This document shows positions 8,569 through 18,228 of a stretch of 64,000 bases of DNA, piece by piece. The stretch's first letter is position 1; every line of letters starts with the position of its first letter. Under the pieces are notes generated by a model. That model was given only the letters and a program-made list of their open reading frames with translations, made no database searches and was not told the DNA's origin. The stretch is from Saprospiraceae bacterium (GTDB taxonomy: Bacteria; Bacteroidota; Bacteroidia; Chitinophagales; Saprospiraceae): NCBI GenBank assembly GCA_016719615.1, contig JADJYQ010000007.1, positions 186,001 through 250,000 on the forward strand. The letters are read 5' to 3'. Position numbers and translations under genes: made by a program.

Positions 8569-10578
8569 TTATTCCCGGATAAATCCTACCGGCATTTGTT
8601 CGTCGTAATCTCCGGCGATCATTGGAGTTTGTACATTTCCAGTGTATTCGCGTACATTTTTATAGATGTATTCGAAAAGCTCTTTAAGTACAATTGTTTG
8701 ATCGCCATCTGCGTCTGCATCGCCTTTTAAACCGCGGATTAAAAAATGTGAAAAAACGCCTTGCCGTAAACCGCCATCTTCTAATGAATATTCTTTGCTT
8801 TTAGAGGACATGACAAATGCAGTGCCGCCTTTACTTTGCGCCAGATCTTCGTAATAATGCATCAGCGATGATGAGAACGAACCTTTTTGCGCAAGAACGC
8901 TGCCTGAATGACAGGCATCGATAAAACAAATTTTGTTTTTAGCGCGACTTTTATTGATGATGTCTTTGACTTCATCGTGCTTGAGAATATTTTGAATGCC
9001 GTCATAATCGATAGGCAAAAAAGTGCCTTCGAGCCCGTGACCGGAGTAATACAACATCACTACGTCGTTTTCATCGGCTCTTAGAAAAACCTGATTTAAT
9101 GCCGTGAGAATGGCATTGCGACTGGCATCTTCATCAATCAAAACGCGAACCTGTTGATCTTTGAGTGCTCCGCCCTCAGGACTTTTCAAAAAGGCATAGA
9201 CTTTATAAGCATCGTCATCAGAATATTTTAAAACGGGCATATGGTCATATCGTGCAATTCCTATGATTACTGCCCAGATTTTGACTTCTTTACTGTGTTC
9301 CACAGCTACATTGGCATCAAAAATAAATTCTTTACGTCTGCTCAATTCTTTCACAGCTTTACCATGATCCCAGACTGCACCGTAAATTAAACCCGATGTA
9401 AAATACATCATGCCTTCGCCGTTGGGCGAATGATTTTTCCATTGACCTTCATAGCGGTCACCATTTGAGTAATAACAAATGCCTTTTCCTACTGGCTCGC
9501 CATCGACAAACTCCCCTACATATTTAGAACCATCGGCATATTTGAAAACGCCTCGACCCGATTCGCAGAAACTGATATTGCAATCCGGCAATTCCGATTC
9601 GGGCTCCATTTCTATTTTGGCTTCTATTTTTTGAATCGGCTTTTCCTGAACTATAGCTTCCTGAATTTTAATTTCCTGCTTGATTTCAGGCTTTGTTTCA
9701 CTACTCGGCACTTGATCAGCATGTTGAACTTTGGTTTCTTCCTTTTTTTCTTTTGGTTTCTCACCAAAAAAACGGTCAACATCAGAATTATCTGTTACAA
9801 TTTCACTTTTGCTGGAATCTACCGTCGAACCAAAAATTTTGTTGAAATATTTTTCTTCTTCGCTTTCTGTTTTCTCGGAAATAGGCAGCTGTTTTTCCAA
9901 AACGATCTCCTGATGATCGAGTTTATGTTCTTCATCTTTTTGTTGATCAGTTGCAGCAGTCACAACAGCTTGCTCCATAGGTTTTGACTGTTCTTCAACT
10001 TGTAATTTGATCATTTTGTCGGCCGACCATTCTGCTGAGACTATCTTCCCATTTGCATCATGAAAATTTCCGAGCCCATGTTTTTTACTGGCTTTCCATT
10101 GGCCCGTAAAGTGAGCTCCTGATTTATAATACAAGGTTCCTTGCCCTTCAAATAAAGCATTTACAAAGTCACCTTCATAGCGTTCTCCTGTTTTAAAATA
10201 ATAGCTCCATTTACCGTTCGGTTTGTTGGCATACCAAAGGCCGATGTACTTGTCGCCTCTACCAAATTCCATGACTCCATGGCCTTGCATGAGATTTTGC
10301 TCATAAATCCCCGTGTAGACATCGCCATTGGCGAATTCCATCTTACCCTCACCCTGTCTCAAATCCTTGCTCCATTCACCCAGATATTTGTTTTGATTGT
10401 AGTAATAGTAAATACCTTTTCCTTCGCGCAAACCCGAACGAAATTCGCCTGTATACCTACTACCATCGGCATAAACCATGGTACCAAAGCCATTGATGCA
10501 ATTTCCCCTGATACAATTCTGGGCATTTAATGCCAGGCTTAAAAAAACTCCTATGGAGATCAATAATTGCGTTTTCAT
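8569..10578 (-). CDS. Secreted MORN-repeat caspase-family (C14) protein
   Basis: This 669-residue protein has a signal peptide (MKTQLLISIGVFLSLALNA). A first block of about seven MORN-type repeats follows (G.Y.G.W/F...G.G; residues about 25-190), then a Glu/Lys-rich linker, two or three more MORN repeats (about 340-410), and a C-terminal caspase-like domain (about 430-665). The catalytic dyad is visible as His514 in LYYSGHG and Cys556 in FIDACHSGS, with the first strand KIWAVIIGIARYDHMPVLKYSDDDA. It is therefore a metacaspase-like cysteine protease, presumably acting in the periplasm or at the outer membrane. MORN repeats commonly contact membranes or proteins. The gene is monocistronic. No substrate or inhibitor gene is adjacent. 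Confidence 0.88.
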   Translation of the reverse strand: MKTQLLISIGVFLSLALNAQNCIRGNCINGFGTMVYADGSRYTGEFRSGLREGKGIYYYYNQNKYLGEWSKDLRQGEGKMEFANGDVYTGIYEQNLMQGHGVMEFGRGDKYIGLWYANKPNGKWSYYFKTGERYEGDFVNALFEGQGTLYYKSGAHFTGQWKASKKHGLGNFHDANGKIVSAEWSADKMIKLQVEEQSKPMEQAVVTAATDQQKDEEHKLDHQEIVLEKQLPISEKTESEEEKYFNKIFGSTVDSSKSEIVTDNSDVDRFFGEKPKEKKEETKVQHADQVPSSETKPEIKQEIKIQEAIVQEKPIQKIEAKIEMEPESELPDCNISFCESGRGVFKYADGSKYVGEFVDGEPVGKGICYYSNGDRYEGQWKNHSPNGEGMMYFTSGLIYGAVWDHGKAVKELSRRKEFIFDANVAVEHSKEVKIWAVIIGIARYDHMPVLKYSDDDAYKVYAFLKSPEGGALKDQQVRVLIDEDASRNAILTALNQVFLRADENDVVMLYYSGHGLEGTFLPIDYDGIQNILKHDEVKDIINKSRAKNKICFIDACHSGSVLAQKGSFSSSLMHYYEDLAQSKGGTAFVMSSKSKEYSLEDGGLRQGVFSHFLIRGLKGDADADGDQTIVLKELFEYIYKNVREYTGNVQTPMIAGDYDEQMPVGFIRE

Positions 10579-10706
10579 AGATATGCTGATTTTATGTAGA
10601 AGACAGATGCTATAGGCCCAAAGTTATATTAAATAAAAAGCTAATATATAAAATATCTGTTTTAAAAGCGCTGATGAGTTGAAAACACAAATTTCAAGGG
10701 TATTAG

Positions 10707-10714
10707 TATCTTTG
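10707..10714 (+). promoter_or_regulatory. Putative -7 promoter element (TATCTTTG)
   Basis: TATCTTTG lies 21 nt before the ATG at 10736 and matches the Bacteroidota -7 consensus TAnnTTTG. Confidence 0.5.
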
Positions 10715-10735
10715 CATCCTAAATATTTCGTTAAA

Positions 10736-11242
10736 ATGAAACATTATCTATTAGGACTTGGATTACTGGCCCTGTTAAGTTGCAAAAATGAGAAAGCTGC
10801 AGAAACTGTACCAGAATCGAATCAAACAAACGCTTTAGCCTATTACGGTGACAGCATATCTACCGATAGCGCTTTAACGGTAGATGAAACGATTCAATCA
10901 CTGGCAGGCAATGACAGTATTATGACCTCTGTGAGCGGATACGTAACAAGCGTGTGCCAAAAAAAGGGTTGCTGGATGGTTTTGAGCCAAAACCCGGGCG
11001 ACACTACCGGACTTTTTGTAAAATTCAGAGATTATGGCTTTTTTGTTCCTTTAGATTTTTCAGGTAGCAAAGTTGTAATACGTGGAAAAGCATTCAAAGA
11101 AATCACTTCTGTGGATGATTTGAAACATTATGCTGAAGATGAAGGGAAATCTGCAGATGAAATAGCGAAAATCACGGATCCTCTGGAGGAATTGAAATTT
11201 ATGGCCGATGGAGTCGCTTTGATTGAAAATCCTACGAAATAA
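10736..11242 (+). CDS. DUF4920 domain lipoprotein
   Basis: Translation from the ATG at 10736 gives a lipoprotein signal (YLLGLGLLALLSCKNEK). An earlier in-frame start at 10679 would bury it and would lie upstream of the promoter, so 10736 is preferred. The mature part contains VSGYVTSVCQKKGCWMVLS, with the paired Cys and Gly-Cys-Trp of DUF4920, followed by FVKFRDYGFFVPLD and IRGKAFKEIT. Such proteins are small OB-like or beta-barrel lipoproteins of unknown function in Bacteroidota. The length of 168 residues is normal. It stands alone between the caspase gene and the aldolase. Confidence 0.8.
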   Translation: MKHYLLGLGLLALLSCKNEKAAETVPESNQTNALAYYGDSISTDSALTVDETIQSLAGNDSIMTSVSGYVTSVCQKKGCWMVLSQNPGDTTGLFVKFRDYGFFVPLDFSGSKVVIRGKAFKEITSVDDLKHYAEDEGKSADEIAKITDPLEELKFMADGVALIENPTK

Positions 11243-11349
11243 TTTTTACCAACTTGTCAGTTTGTTACTAAATAATTATTTGTCAAGATTTTATTCAAAT
11301 GATTTTCTCTCTTTCTGCGTTCTAAAGAATATTTTATACCGTATTGAAT

Positions 11350-12423
11350 ATGCCAAAAACTTCCATTTTCGAATTATTGGGAAAACAATCTTCGTTTTAC
11401 CTTGATCACGTTTGTAAAACGATTCCAAAATCTACATTGCATCTTCCCGCTAAAGATAGCGTTGATAAAATCTGGACCATCAGCAACAGATCTAATCAAA
11501 CGCTTCGGAACCTATCTGCGCTTTACAACAGTGGCAGATTGTCCGGGACGGGTTATGTGAGTATTTTACCTGTAGATCAGGGTATCGAACATAGTGCCGG
11601 TGCTTCGTTCGCACCCAATCCGGAGTATTTTGATCCGGAAAATATAGTTAAACTAGCCATTGAAGGTGGTTGTAATGCAGTTGCTTCTACTTATGGCGTA
11701 CTTGCTTCTGTTTCGCGTAAGTATGCGCATAAAATTCCTTTTATCGTTAAAGTTAACCACAACGAATTATTAACTTTTCCTAACCGTGCCGATCAACTCA
11801 TGTATGGTGTGGTGGAAGATGCATGGAACATGGGAGCAGCAGGAATAGGTGCTACTATTTATTTTGGATCTGAAGAAAGTGGCCGCCAGATCGTTGAAAT
11901 TGCAGAAGCATTCGAGCACGCACATCAATTAGGTATGTTTACGGTATTGTGGTGTTATCTGCGAAATTCGGCATTTAAAAAAGATGGCGTTGATTATCAT
12001 GCAGCAGCCGACCTTACCGGTCAAGCCAATCACCTTGGAGTGACCATACAGGCAGATGTCATTAAACAAAAATTACCTACAAACAACGGGGGTTACAATG
12101 CATTGAATATGGGAGGTTCTTCATACGGTAAAACCAATCCGAAAATATATTCTGAACTTACATCCGATCATCCCATTGACTTGTGCAGATACCAGGTAGC
12201 CAATTGTTATATGGGACGCGTTGGTTTGATCAATAGCGGTGGAGAATCAAAAGGTGCCGGCGATCTTTCGGAAGCAGTTATCACTGCGGTGATCAATAAA
12301 CGGGCTGGTGGAATGGGTCTGATATCCGGAAGGAAAGCTTTTCAAAAGCCGCTTAAAGAAGGTGTAGAATTATTGAATGCCATACAAGATGTTTACCTGG
12401 ATAAAAAGATCACAATAGCCTGA
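11350..12423 (+). CDS. fbaB: Class I fructose-bisphosphate aldolase (DhnA/FbaB type)
   Basis: This 357-residue protein, from the ATG at 11350 (MPKTSIFELLG), belongs to the archaeal/DhnA-type class I aldolases. Family motifs include SILPVDQGIEHSAGASFAPN, VNHNELLTFPN, GAAGIGATIYFGSE and the C-terminal INSGGESKGAGDL, whose Lys lies in the Schiff-base region. It interconverts fructose-1,6-bisphosphate with dihydroxyacetone phosphate and glyceraldehyde-3-phosphate in glycolysis and gluconeogenesis, in the cytoplasm. A stem-loop at 12550-12579 follows about 125 bp downstream. It is not in an operon with other sugar genes. Confidence 0.9.
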   Translation: MPKTSIFELLGKQSSFYLDHVCKTIPKSTLHLPAKDSVDKIWTISNRSNQTLRNLSALYNSGRLSGTGYVSILPVDQGIEHSAGASFAPNPEYFDPENIVKLAIEGGCNAVASTYGVLASVSRKYAHKIPFIVKVNHNELLTFPNRADQLMYGVVEDAWNMGAAGIGATIYFGSEESGRQIVEIAEAFEHAHQLGMFTVLWCYLRNSAFKKDGVDYHAAADLTGQANHLGVTIQADVIKQKLPTNNGGYNALNMGGSSYGKTNPKIYSELTSDHPIDLCRYQVANCYMGRVGLINSGGESKGAGDLSEAVITAVINKRAGGMGLISGRKAFQKPLKEGVELLNAIQDVYLDKKITIA

Positions 12424-12549
12424 TCCTGATATACGAATTATTAATTATCTGAAGAAGTTGGTCACCATTAAAGAAAATTATCTGCTCTGAATTTCTCTGC
12501 TATCTTATTTTACAATTTGTTTATTTGGGCTTTGGAGCTCAAATAAAAG

Positions 12550-12583
12550 GACCCGAAAAAAATAAAATTTCTTCGGGTCTTTG
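12550..12583. terminator. Bidirectional rho-independent terminator-like hairpin
   Basis: GACCCGAA (12550-12557) pairs with TTCGGGTC (12572-12579). A/T-rich sequence lies on both sides, between the convergent aldolase and lipoprotein genes, so it may end both transcripts. Confidence 0.65.
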
Positions 12584-12604
12584 ATAGTGATTGGCTTGTA
12601 TTTC

Positions 12605-13000
12605 TTAGTTTGTTTTCAAACTTCCCTTAAATTCATAATGTAAATCTGCCTGTCCTTGTTTTCGCCACACGAATTTCCCCTGAATCTGGTTTTGCGCAAA
12701 ACTTCCTTCGAAATCTATCTCTCCTTCGCTAGGACTTTTCGTGGTGCATTTAAAATTCGTGCCTTCCTTCGAAACATTGGTAGTGTAAGAAGCAGGACCA
12801 AATCCATACTGCCGACAACCCTCTGAATCAAATGTTCCCTTAGCAAAAACGAGCACATCAGGGTCTTGTTTTTCCGGTTTTCCGGTTTCCCAGGAACTTA
12901 CCTGAAATGTTTTTCCATCGAGCGTTTCAGCACTTTTCTGAGCACAGCTTATTTGCCCCAGAATTACAAAAAGCAGAAAAAGATAATTCACATTTTTCAT
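12605..13000 (-). CDS. Hypothetical lipoprotein
   Basis: This 131-residue protein has a clear lipobox (FVILGQISCAQKS). The mature part is beta-rich (DGKTFQVSSWETGK, GCRQYGFGPASYTT, FVWRKQGQADLHYEFKG), suggesting a small lipocalin-like or barrel fold. I do not recognise the family. Its ATG at 13000 overlaps the reconstructed stop of the upstream cupin gene by an ATGA junction, so the two are probably translationally coupled and may act together on the cell surface or in the periplasm. A hairpin terminator follows. Confidence 0.7.
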   Translation of the reverse strand: MKNVNYLFLLFVILGQISCAQKSAETLDGKTFQVSSWETGKPEKQDPDVLVFAKGTFDSEGCRQYGFGPASYTTNVSKEGTNFKCTTKSPSEGEIDFEGSFAQNQIQGKFVWRKQGQADLHYEFKGSLKTN

Positions 13001-13403
13001 ATAAATAGATTAAGATGATTAAAATCCTGTATCGCTTGCGCATTACTTCAACTACAACTGCCTTGATGGATGTGTTGCCAATATTCTTTGCTGAATGCGA
13101 TTCAGACGGAAAAATAACACCCATACCACTCTCCAATTTTACAATTTCCTTATGGCCATTTGCATGTGCAACTTCAAGGGTTCCACCTGTAACCACATAA
13201 ACCGCATGATCCGGATGAGTATGTAATGCAGCTGCTTCTCCAGGCTCAAACTCTATTTCAAATAGTCTCATTCCCAGTGTATCTGATAATAATTTATATA
13301 CATTGGGAGCAGCTTTTAATACATCCTGCGATTTAAGTTCAGACAAATTAGAACTTAATCCAAAGATAAAAATAAGTGCAAGTAATTTAAATACATTTTT
13401 CAT
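12997..13403 (-). CDS. Secreted cupin-domain protein, frameshifted near C-terminus
   Basis: A signal peptide (MKNVFKLLALIFIFGLSSN) precedes one small cupin barrel: FEIEFEPGEAAALHTHPDH gives the first metal-binding motif (His pair plus Glu-like position) and VIFPSESHSAKN the second. After VVVEV a one-base break restores NAQAIQDFNHLNLFI and a stop at 12997-12999 that overlaps the start of the next gene (ATGA). The reconstructed length is about 135 residues. It is probably a periplasmic metal-binding cupin, possibly a sensor-like or dioxygenase-like protein. No substrate can be read from sequence. Confidence 0.75.
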
Positions 13404-13490
13404 AATCCTATTTTTTAAAAATTAAATAATCAATTTAAGAATTCAAAATTCGAAGTCCAATACAGCTATTCCTCTGAAAAATTTAGAATT

Positions 13491-13790
13491 TTATGCCCAG
13501 TTAAGTTCCCTTAGGATTTCCCGATGTGATGATTCTATATTTGGTTTAAACTGTTGGTACCAATCTTTCCAGCTCTGCTTTTGCATTTCACCTAACATTC
13601 TGTTTTCATATTCACTTAATGTATCAAATCTGGATTCAAGTATTAGTCTGTACGAATCTCCTGTGAAATCAGCGTACATCTTGAAATCTGCCGGATTAAA
13701 TACCCCAGATTGAGCAGCACTTCGCATCGATGCTGCAGCTTCTTTAAACATACCAAACTTAAGTCTGAAAGTATCTCTTATGACGTACAT
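13491..13790 (-). CDS. Small hypothetical protein, NIPSNAP/dimeric alpha-beta barrel-like
   Basis: This 99-residue protein (MYVIRDTFRLKFGMFKEAA ... MYADFTGDSYRLILESRFDTLSEYE ... WYQQFKPNIESSHREILREL) has the pattern of a ferredoxin-like dimeric alpha-beta barrel: an N-terminal strand, a helix, a central strand pair and a long final helix ending near a paired His. It lacks a signal peptide, so it should be cytoplasmic. The function is unknown. It lies between the cupin gene and the response regulator without close spacing to either. Confidence 0.6.
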   Translation of the reverse strand: MYVIRDTFRLKFGMFKEAAASMRSAAQSGVFNPADFKMYADFTGDSYRLILESRFDTLSEYENRMLGEMQKQSWKDWYQQFKPNIESSHREILRELNWA

Positions 13791-14034
13791 AAAATTTGTT
13801 TTTTAAATGATGATGCAAAGATTGGTCACGCAATTGTTGCTTGCAATCCCATATATATGTGAATTTACAAAGTAGCCATGCAATCCTTGTTAGCTTACCT
13901 CAAACTAAAACAAGTGTTCAATCGGCTTCAAGTTATGAAGCATTAAATCCTCTGCATAAGTCATTCTGTTTAATTCTTCTCATTATTAAACAAGAATGAA
14001 TTTTCGCGGCAAATAAAATTTAAATCATCTTACA

Positions 14035-14664
14035 TTAATTCGATCCAAAAATCTTTGCAGCTGCTTCTGTAGCTGAATGCACCTGCAATTTTTCGTAGAT
14101 TTTTTTAATATGTGATCGCACTGTTTCGAGCGAGACGTTACATTTATCGGCAATCATTTTATAGCTGTGTCCGCTTGTAAGCAATTCCAGAACCTGTTGT
14201 TCTCTTTGTGTCAAGCCAAACTGCTCTGTTGATTTAATATTCGTTTTTTGAAAGGCTTGAATCACTTTTCTTGCAATACTTGAAGTCATTGGAGCTCCTC
14301 CATTTAAAACATCTCTAATGGCATCGGGTATGAATTGTAAGGGTGTACTTTTTAATAAATAACCCGACGCTCCGTTGCAAATAGCTTCAAGAATATTATC
14401 ATTATCTTCAAATACCGTCAGCATAATAATCGGCAAATTTTTGTGATAGGCGCGCACTCTTTTTAATCCTTCGATTCCATCAACACCATTCATAGAAATA
14501 TCCATCAATAATACTGTTGGATTGAGTTGATTTACTTGCTCAACAATTTGATTACAGTTTTCAAAGGCTGCCAAGACTTCAAAATCATCCACCATATTAA
14601 GAATGTCCGTGAGACTTTGTCTGAAGTAGTCATGATCTTCAAAAATGATAATTCCGGTTTTCAT
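14035..14664 (-). CDS. NarL/LuxR family response regulator
   Basis: This 209-residue protein has a receiver domain followed by a LuxR-type HTH. Acidic pocket residues are in IIFEDHDYFR, the phospho-acceptor is Asp55 (LLMDISMNG), and the conserved Lys lies in GYLLKSTPLQ. The output domain starts at FGLTQREQQVLELLTSGHS and contains the recognition helix region VSLETVRSHIKKIYEKL. It lies 142 bp downstream of a propeller histidine kinase of the HisKA_3 class on the same strand, the normal partner of NarL regulators. The pair very likely forms a two-component system. The stimulus and target genes are unknown. Confidence 0.92.
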   Translation of the reverse strand: MKTGIIIFEDHDYFRQSLTDILNMVDDFEVLAAFENCNQIVEQVNQLNPTVLLMDISMNGVDGIEGLKRVRAYHKNLPIIMLTVFEDNDNILEAICNGASGYLLKSTPLQFIPDAIRDVLNGGAPMTSSIARKVIQAFQKTNIKSTEQFGLTQREQQVLELLTSGHSYKMIADKCNVSLETVRSHIKKIYEKLQVHSATEAAAKIFGSN

Positions 14665-14806
14665 TTACTTTTCAAATATAAGTATGAAACAATAAGCGAT
14701 GAAATATATTTTGATATGGGCCAACAAATGAAATTTCAATTTTCGCATCTTAGTTTCTCCCTCAAAATCTAACAAAAAGGTATAAAGTAATTATCTAAAA
14801 AGTGAT

Positions 14807-17800
14807 TCATTTTATTCGTGCATCCCATGATATATCTATTTTGGTTCCCTTGCCGGGTGCAGAATCTAATTTGTATAACATATGTAGTGCAGCTACCCGC
14901 TCCCTAATATTTTTCAACCCATTGCCATTTTTTTCTGTTTCCGGATTAAATCCAACACCATTGTCAGAAATTTTCAGAATGACTTTATCCTGGACGACGG
15001 AAATAATTATGGAAGCAAAATTCGCTTTTGAATGCTTCGCCATATTGTTTAACAATTCCTTGTATATCAATAAAAAGTCTTTTCTAACATCCAAAGGTAA
15101 TATCCTTCCGCTTGGTTGACTTTCCACTTTAAATTCAAATGGAATTTCTGCGGCTTCGAGAAATTCAGATGCATACATTCGCATGCGTTCGATCATTTTA
15201 TCCATCTGATCGTTATGCGGTTGCAGTGACCAAATAATTTCACCCATCATGTCAATTGCTGACTTAGAAGCTGCCTGAATTCTTTCGACAAATTTACCTT
15301 GGACTTCAGGTTCTAATTTATTTTGCATCATCATATGACTGGTCAAATGAATACCACTTATACTGGATCCAACTTCATCATGCAAGTCTCTTGCAATTCT
15401 CATACGAAGTTGCTGAATATGTTTGTTCTCCAAGATTTTAATCCGAACATAAATCAAACCAATGGCCAATAAAAGTAAAACCCAAGCAATGGTGAAGGAT
15501 TTTGATTTCCAAAAAGGCGGCAATATCTGAATTTTTAACAGGTCCGGGCTTTCAAACCATTGACCATCATAATTTGATGCTTTAATATGCAAAGTATAAT
15601 CACCACCCTTCAAATTAGCAAAATGTGCATCCGTTCTGTTACCCGTATAGATCCATTCCTTATGTAGTCCATCCAGTTTATAGGCATAATTCATTTTGGA
15701 ACTATTCGCATAATTTAAAGCTACAAATTCTACTGAAAAAATATTATGTTGATAATCAATTACAACAGGTTCCAAAATTCCCTCTTTACGCCTTAAGGGA
15801 ATTTCAACTCCATAAACCTGCAGGGAACTTATGTATAACTCATGGGCTTTGATTCTTCTTAATGAGTTGTGTGGGTTACTGATGCTGATTTTGCTGTTTG
15901 AAGAAAACAACATGGTACCATCTTTACTCAGGCAAACGGCACCCTCCATTCGATTACCTGCCAGTCCATCAGACTGAGAATAAACGTGGAAGCTTCCATC
16001 CCTATGATTAAAATAACATAGACCCTTGTTGGTAGATAACCACAAATTTCCTTCCGCGTCTGGCGTTATAGAATTGACAGAACTGCTTGGCAACCCTTCC
16101 TGTCCTGTAAACGTTTTCATTTTATAGGACCGGGTATCCATACGCGTCAAACCATTTTCTGTTGCGACCCACAACATTTTATCAGCATCTTCATACAAAT
16201 CAAAAATACTGTTATCAGGCAGTGTATGGCTTTGGCTTTTAGAGTGCCTAAAATAAGTAAAGGTCTTTTGTCGGGTATCAAACTTACTTAGTCCGCTGTT
16301 TTGTGAGCCTATCCATAAATTGCCGCCATAATCTACTAATAGACATAAAATGGTATTGTCCTGAATACCATTATAATTTGAATGGCCGTCGTATTTAAAT
16401 TGTGCACATGTTTTTCCATCCCTGGATATTTGAAACAATCCTTCTGATGACGTAGCAATCCAAATATTTCCATGCTGGTCCAAAACCATTTTTCTTGCGG
16501 AGTTGAACATACAAGTGACCGGTAATGGAAATATTTTGCAAAGCTCTGTACTTTTATGATAGATCAACAAACTCTCGTTTTGTAGAACAAATACAGAATC
16601 CCCTATATTATGAACTTCATAAATTCGTTGATTCAAAGCACAGCTAAGCCGGGTACCAAGTGTGTGAACTGTTTCAAATATTTGCCCATTTTTGTAAAAT
16701 CTTAGCAAGCCCAAACCCGGCACGGTGACAAAATAAAACGGATTTACGGAGTCTGTTAAATCTTCCACGATCTGATAGGGCATTCTGTAAATAGACCGTT
16801 CATCTCCGGAAACAGGAATATGAATAGTTGTGAATCTATGTGAACTCCGGTCATACTTACTTAGGCCACCATTACTTGCAATCCAAACAATTCCATCTTT
16901 ATCAATAAGAATATCATTGATATAATCGTCTAATAAGCTAAATACATTTTCAGGATCGTGAAGAATTTGTTGATAATAATTTCTTTTACCCGGATGAAAC
17001 AAAAAAATGCCAGCTCCATAAGTTCCAACCCACCAAGTTTCGTCATTTAATATGCCAATATCTGTCACAATATTGGTACGTATATCTTTGCTATAATTAT
17101 TTTTATAATGGGTGATTTCAGTATGACCTTTTGCATTTTGAGTTAACATATTCAAACCTCCCATCCATGAACCCAATAACAAAGTATCAGCAGACAATTT
17201 TTTTATAAACCTGCAAGTAGTTGAACTTGCCAGCAAATGCGAAACCGGAGAATGAACTTCGATGGTATATCTTTCATTTGTACAAATGTCCCATATCCAC
17301 ACGTTACTTTGATTGGTACCTACAAACAAACGGTCGTTAGTATCGACATAGATGGACTTCAAACTAATGGAAGGGTCATCTACCATTATAAAGCTACGTT
17401 GTATAGATCCGTTGAGGCCAAGCAGATGTACCTTTGTTTTAGTACTGAACCAAACTCTATTCTGATAGTCTATGGTGAGACTGTGTATTCTGAAAAGATC
17501 GAGCGCCTCGAGTGTGTCAGGTAATGGAATTCTAAAAAATCTGTCTTCACTGTAATCATAATAACATAATCCTCCATTTGTAGCCACCCATATTCTATTA
17601 TGGCGATCTACTATCATATCATTTACGATATTATTGGAAAGGGAGCTTTCATCATTTCTAATGCTCTGATATCTTTTAAATTTTTTGCCGTCATACTTCG
17701 CCAAACCTTCATTGGTTCCCAACCAAATAAATCCCATACTGTCTTGCACAATTTTACGAACCGGACAAGGCAGGCCCTGTAATTCTGTGATGCGCTCGAA

Positions 17801-17920
17801 TGGAATGGAGCTCATTTGGCTTTGCGCAGTTATGCAACTAAAGAAGAGTACCACCCACTGAAAGGTCCTTAAGCAACCCGGACTTGCAAATATGTAATTG
17901 AAATGCATAATCGATTTCAA
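14807..17920 (-). CDS. Two-component propeller histidine kinase (HisKA_3)
   Basis: This 1037-residue protein reads a signal peptide (LRTFQWVVLFFSCITAQSQ) and about 14 Reg_prop blades with motifs such as DSMGFIWLGTNEGLAKYDG and DAEGNLWLSTNKGLCYF. A Y_Y_Y domain (YAYKLDGLHKEWIYTGN), one membrane helix (FTIAWVLLLLAIGLIYV) and a HisKA_3 dimerisation domain with the phospho-His in IARDLHDEVGSSISGIH follow. The HATPase is marked by LKISDNGVGFN and GNGLKNIRERV. The propeller senses an extracellular ligand, often a glycan in gut Bacteroidota but unknown here. The frame is intact over 3.1 kb, in contrast to the broken genes elsewhere. Its partner is the NarL-type regulator immediately downstream. Confidence 0.93.
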   Translation of the reverse strand: MKSIMHFNYIFASPGCLRTFQWVVLFFSCITAQSQMSSIPFERITELQGLPCPVRKIVQDSMGFIWLGTNEGLAKYDGKKFKRYQSIRNDESSLSNNIVNDMIVDRHNRIWVATNGGLCYYDYSEDRFFRIPLPDTLEALDLFRIHSLTIDYQNRVWFSTKTKVHLLGLNGSIQRSFIMVDDPSISLKSIYVDTNDRLFVGTNQSNVWIWDICTNERYTIEVHSPVSHLLASSTTCRFIKKLSADTLLLGSWMGGLNMLTQNAKGHTEITHYKNNYSKDIRTNIVTDIGILNDETWWVGTYGAGIFLFHPGKRNYYQQILHDPENVFSLLDDYINDILIDKDGIVWIASNGGLSKYDRSSHRFTTIHIPVSGDERSIYRMPYQIVEDLTDSVNPFYFVTVPGLGLLRFYKNGQIFETVHTLGTRLSCALNQRIYEVHNIGDSVFVLQNESLLIYHKSTELCKIFPLPVTCMFNSARKMVLDQHGNIWIATSSEGLFQISRDGKTCAQFKYDGHSNYNGIQDNTILCLLVDYGGNLWIGSQNSGLSKFDTRQKTFTYFRHSKSQSHTLPDNSIFDLYEDADKMLWVATENGLTRMDTRSYKMKTFTGQEGLPSSSVNSITPDAEGNLWLSTNKGLCYFNHRDGSFHVYSQSDGLAGNRMEGAVCLSKDGTMLFSSNSKISISNPHNSLRRIKAHELYISSLQVYGVEIPLRRKEGILEPVVIDYQHNIFSVEFVALNYANSSKMNYAYKLDGLHKEWIYTGNRTDAHFANLKGGDYTLHIKASNYDGQWFESPDLLKIQILPPFWKSKSFTIAWVLLLLAIGLIYVRIKILENKHIQQLRMRIARDLHDEVGSSISGIHLTSHMMMQNKLEPEVQGKFVERIQAASKSAIDMMGEIIWSLQPHNDQMDKMIERMRMYASEFLEAAEIPFEFKVESQPSGRILPLDVRKDFLLIYKELLNNMAKHSKANFASIIISVVQDKVILKISDNGVGFNPETEKNGNGLKNIRERVAALHMLYKLDSAPGKGTKIDISWDARIK

Positions 17921-18228
17921 ATGTAATCAAATTTTATAGGATCTTTAGGAAAAGTAGGCGAAAGTCAATGCGAAAAGCTCAAAGGAATTTATTTTCGGAT
18001 GATAGCCTATAAAGCATAAATTTTTTAATGCTTAAACATTAACCAACGACATTTGATTTTTGCCTTAGGATGTATTCTAAGTGAAGATACCATACATCAA
18101 AGAAAAATAAAATGTTGCAAGTTGCAAGCAACATATTTCATTTTATGAATTAAACTAACACTCATTAGTTAAATGCAATCAGGGAATGCTTCAAATTAGT
18201 TTTATGATGTCAGCTTTTAAACGAGTCT
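17921..18228. other. Intergenic region, nothing recognised
   Basis: About 300 AT-rich bases between the kinase start and the end of sucB. I see no open frame, RNA gene or strong hairpin. It should hold the kinase promoter. Confidence 0.45.

Noticed and set aside
9631..9987. Open frame of 118 residues on the plus strand
   Set aside because: It is Phe/Leu-rich shadow sequence opposite the Glu/Lys-rich linker of the MORN-caspase gene, without any family motif.
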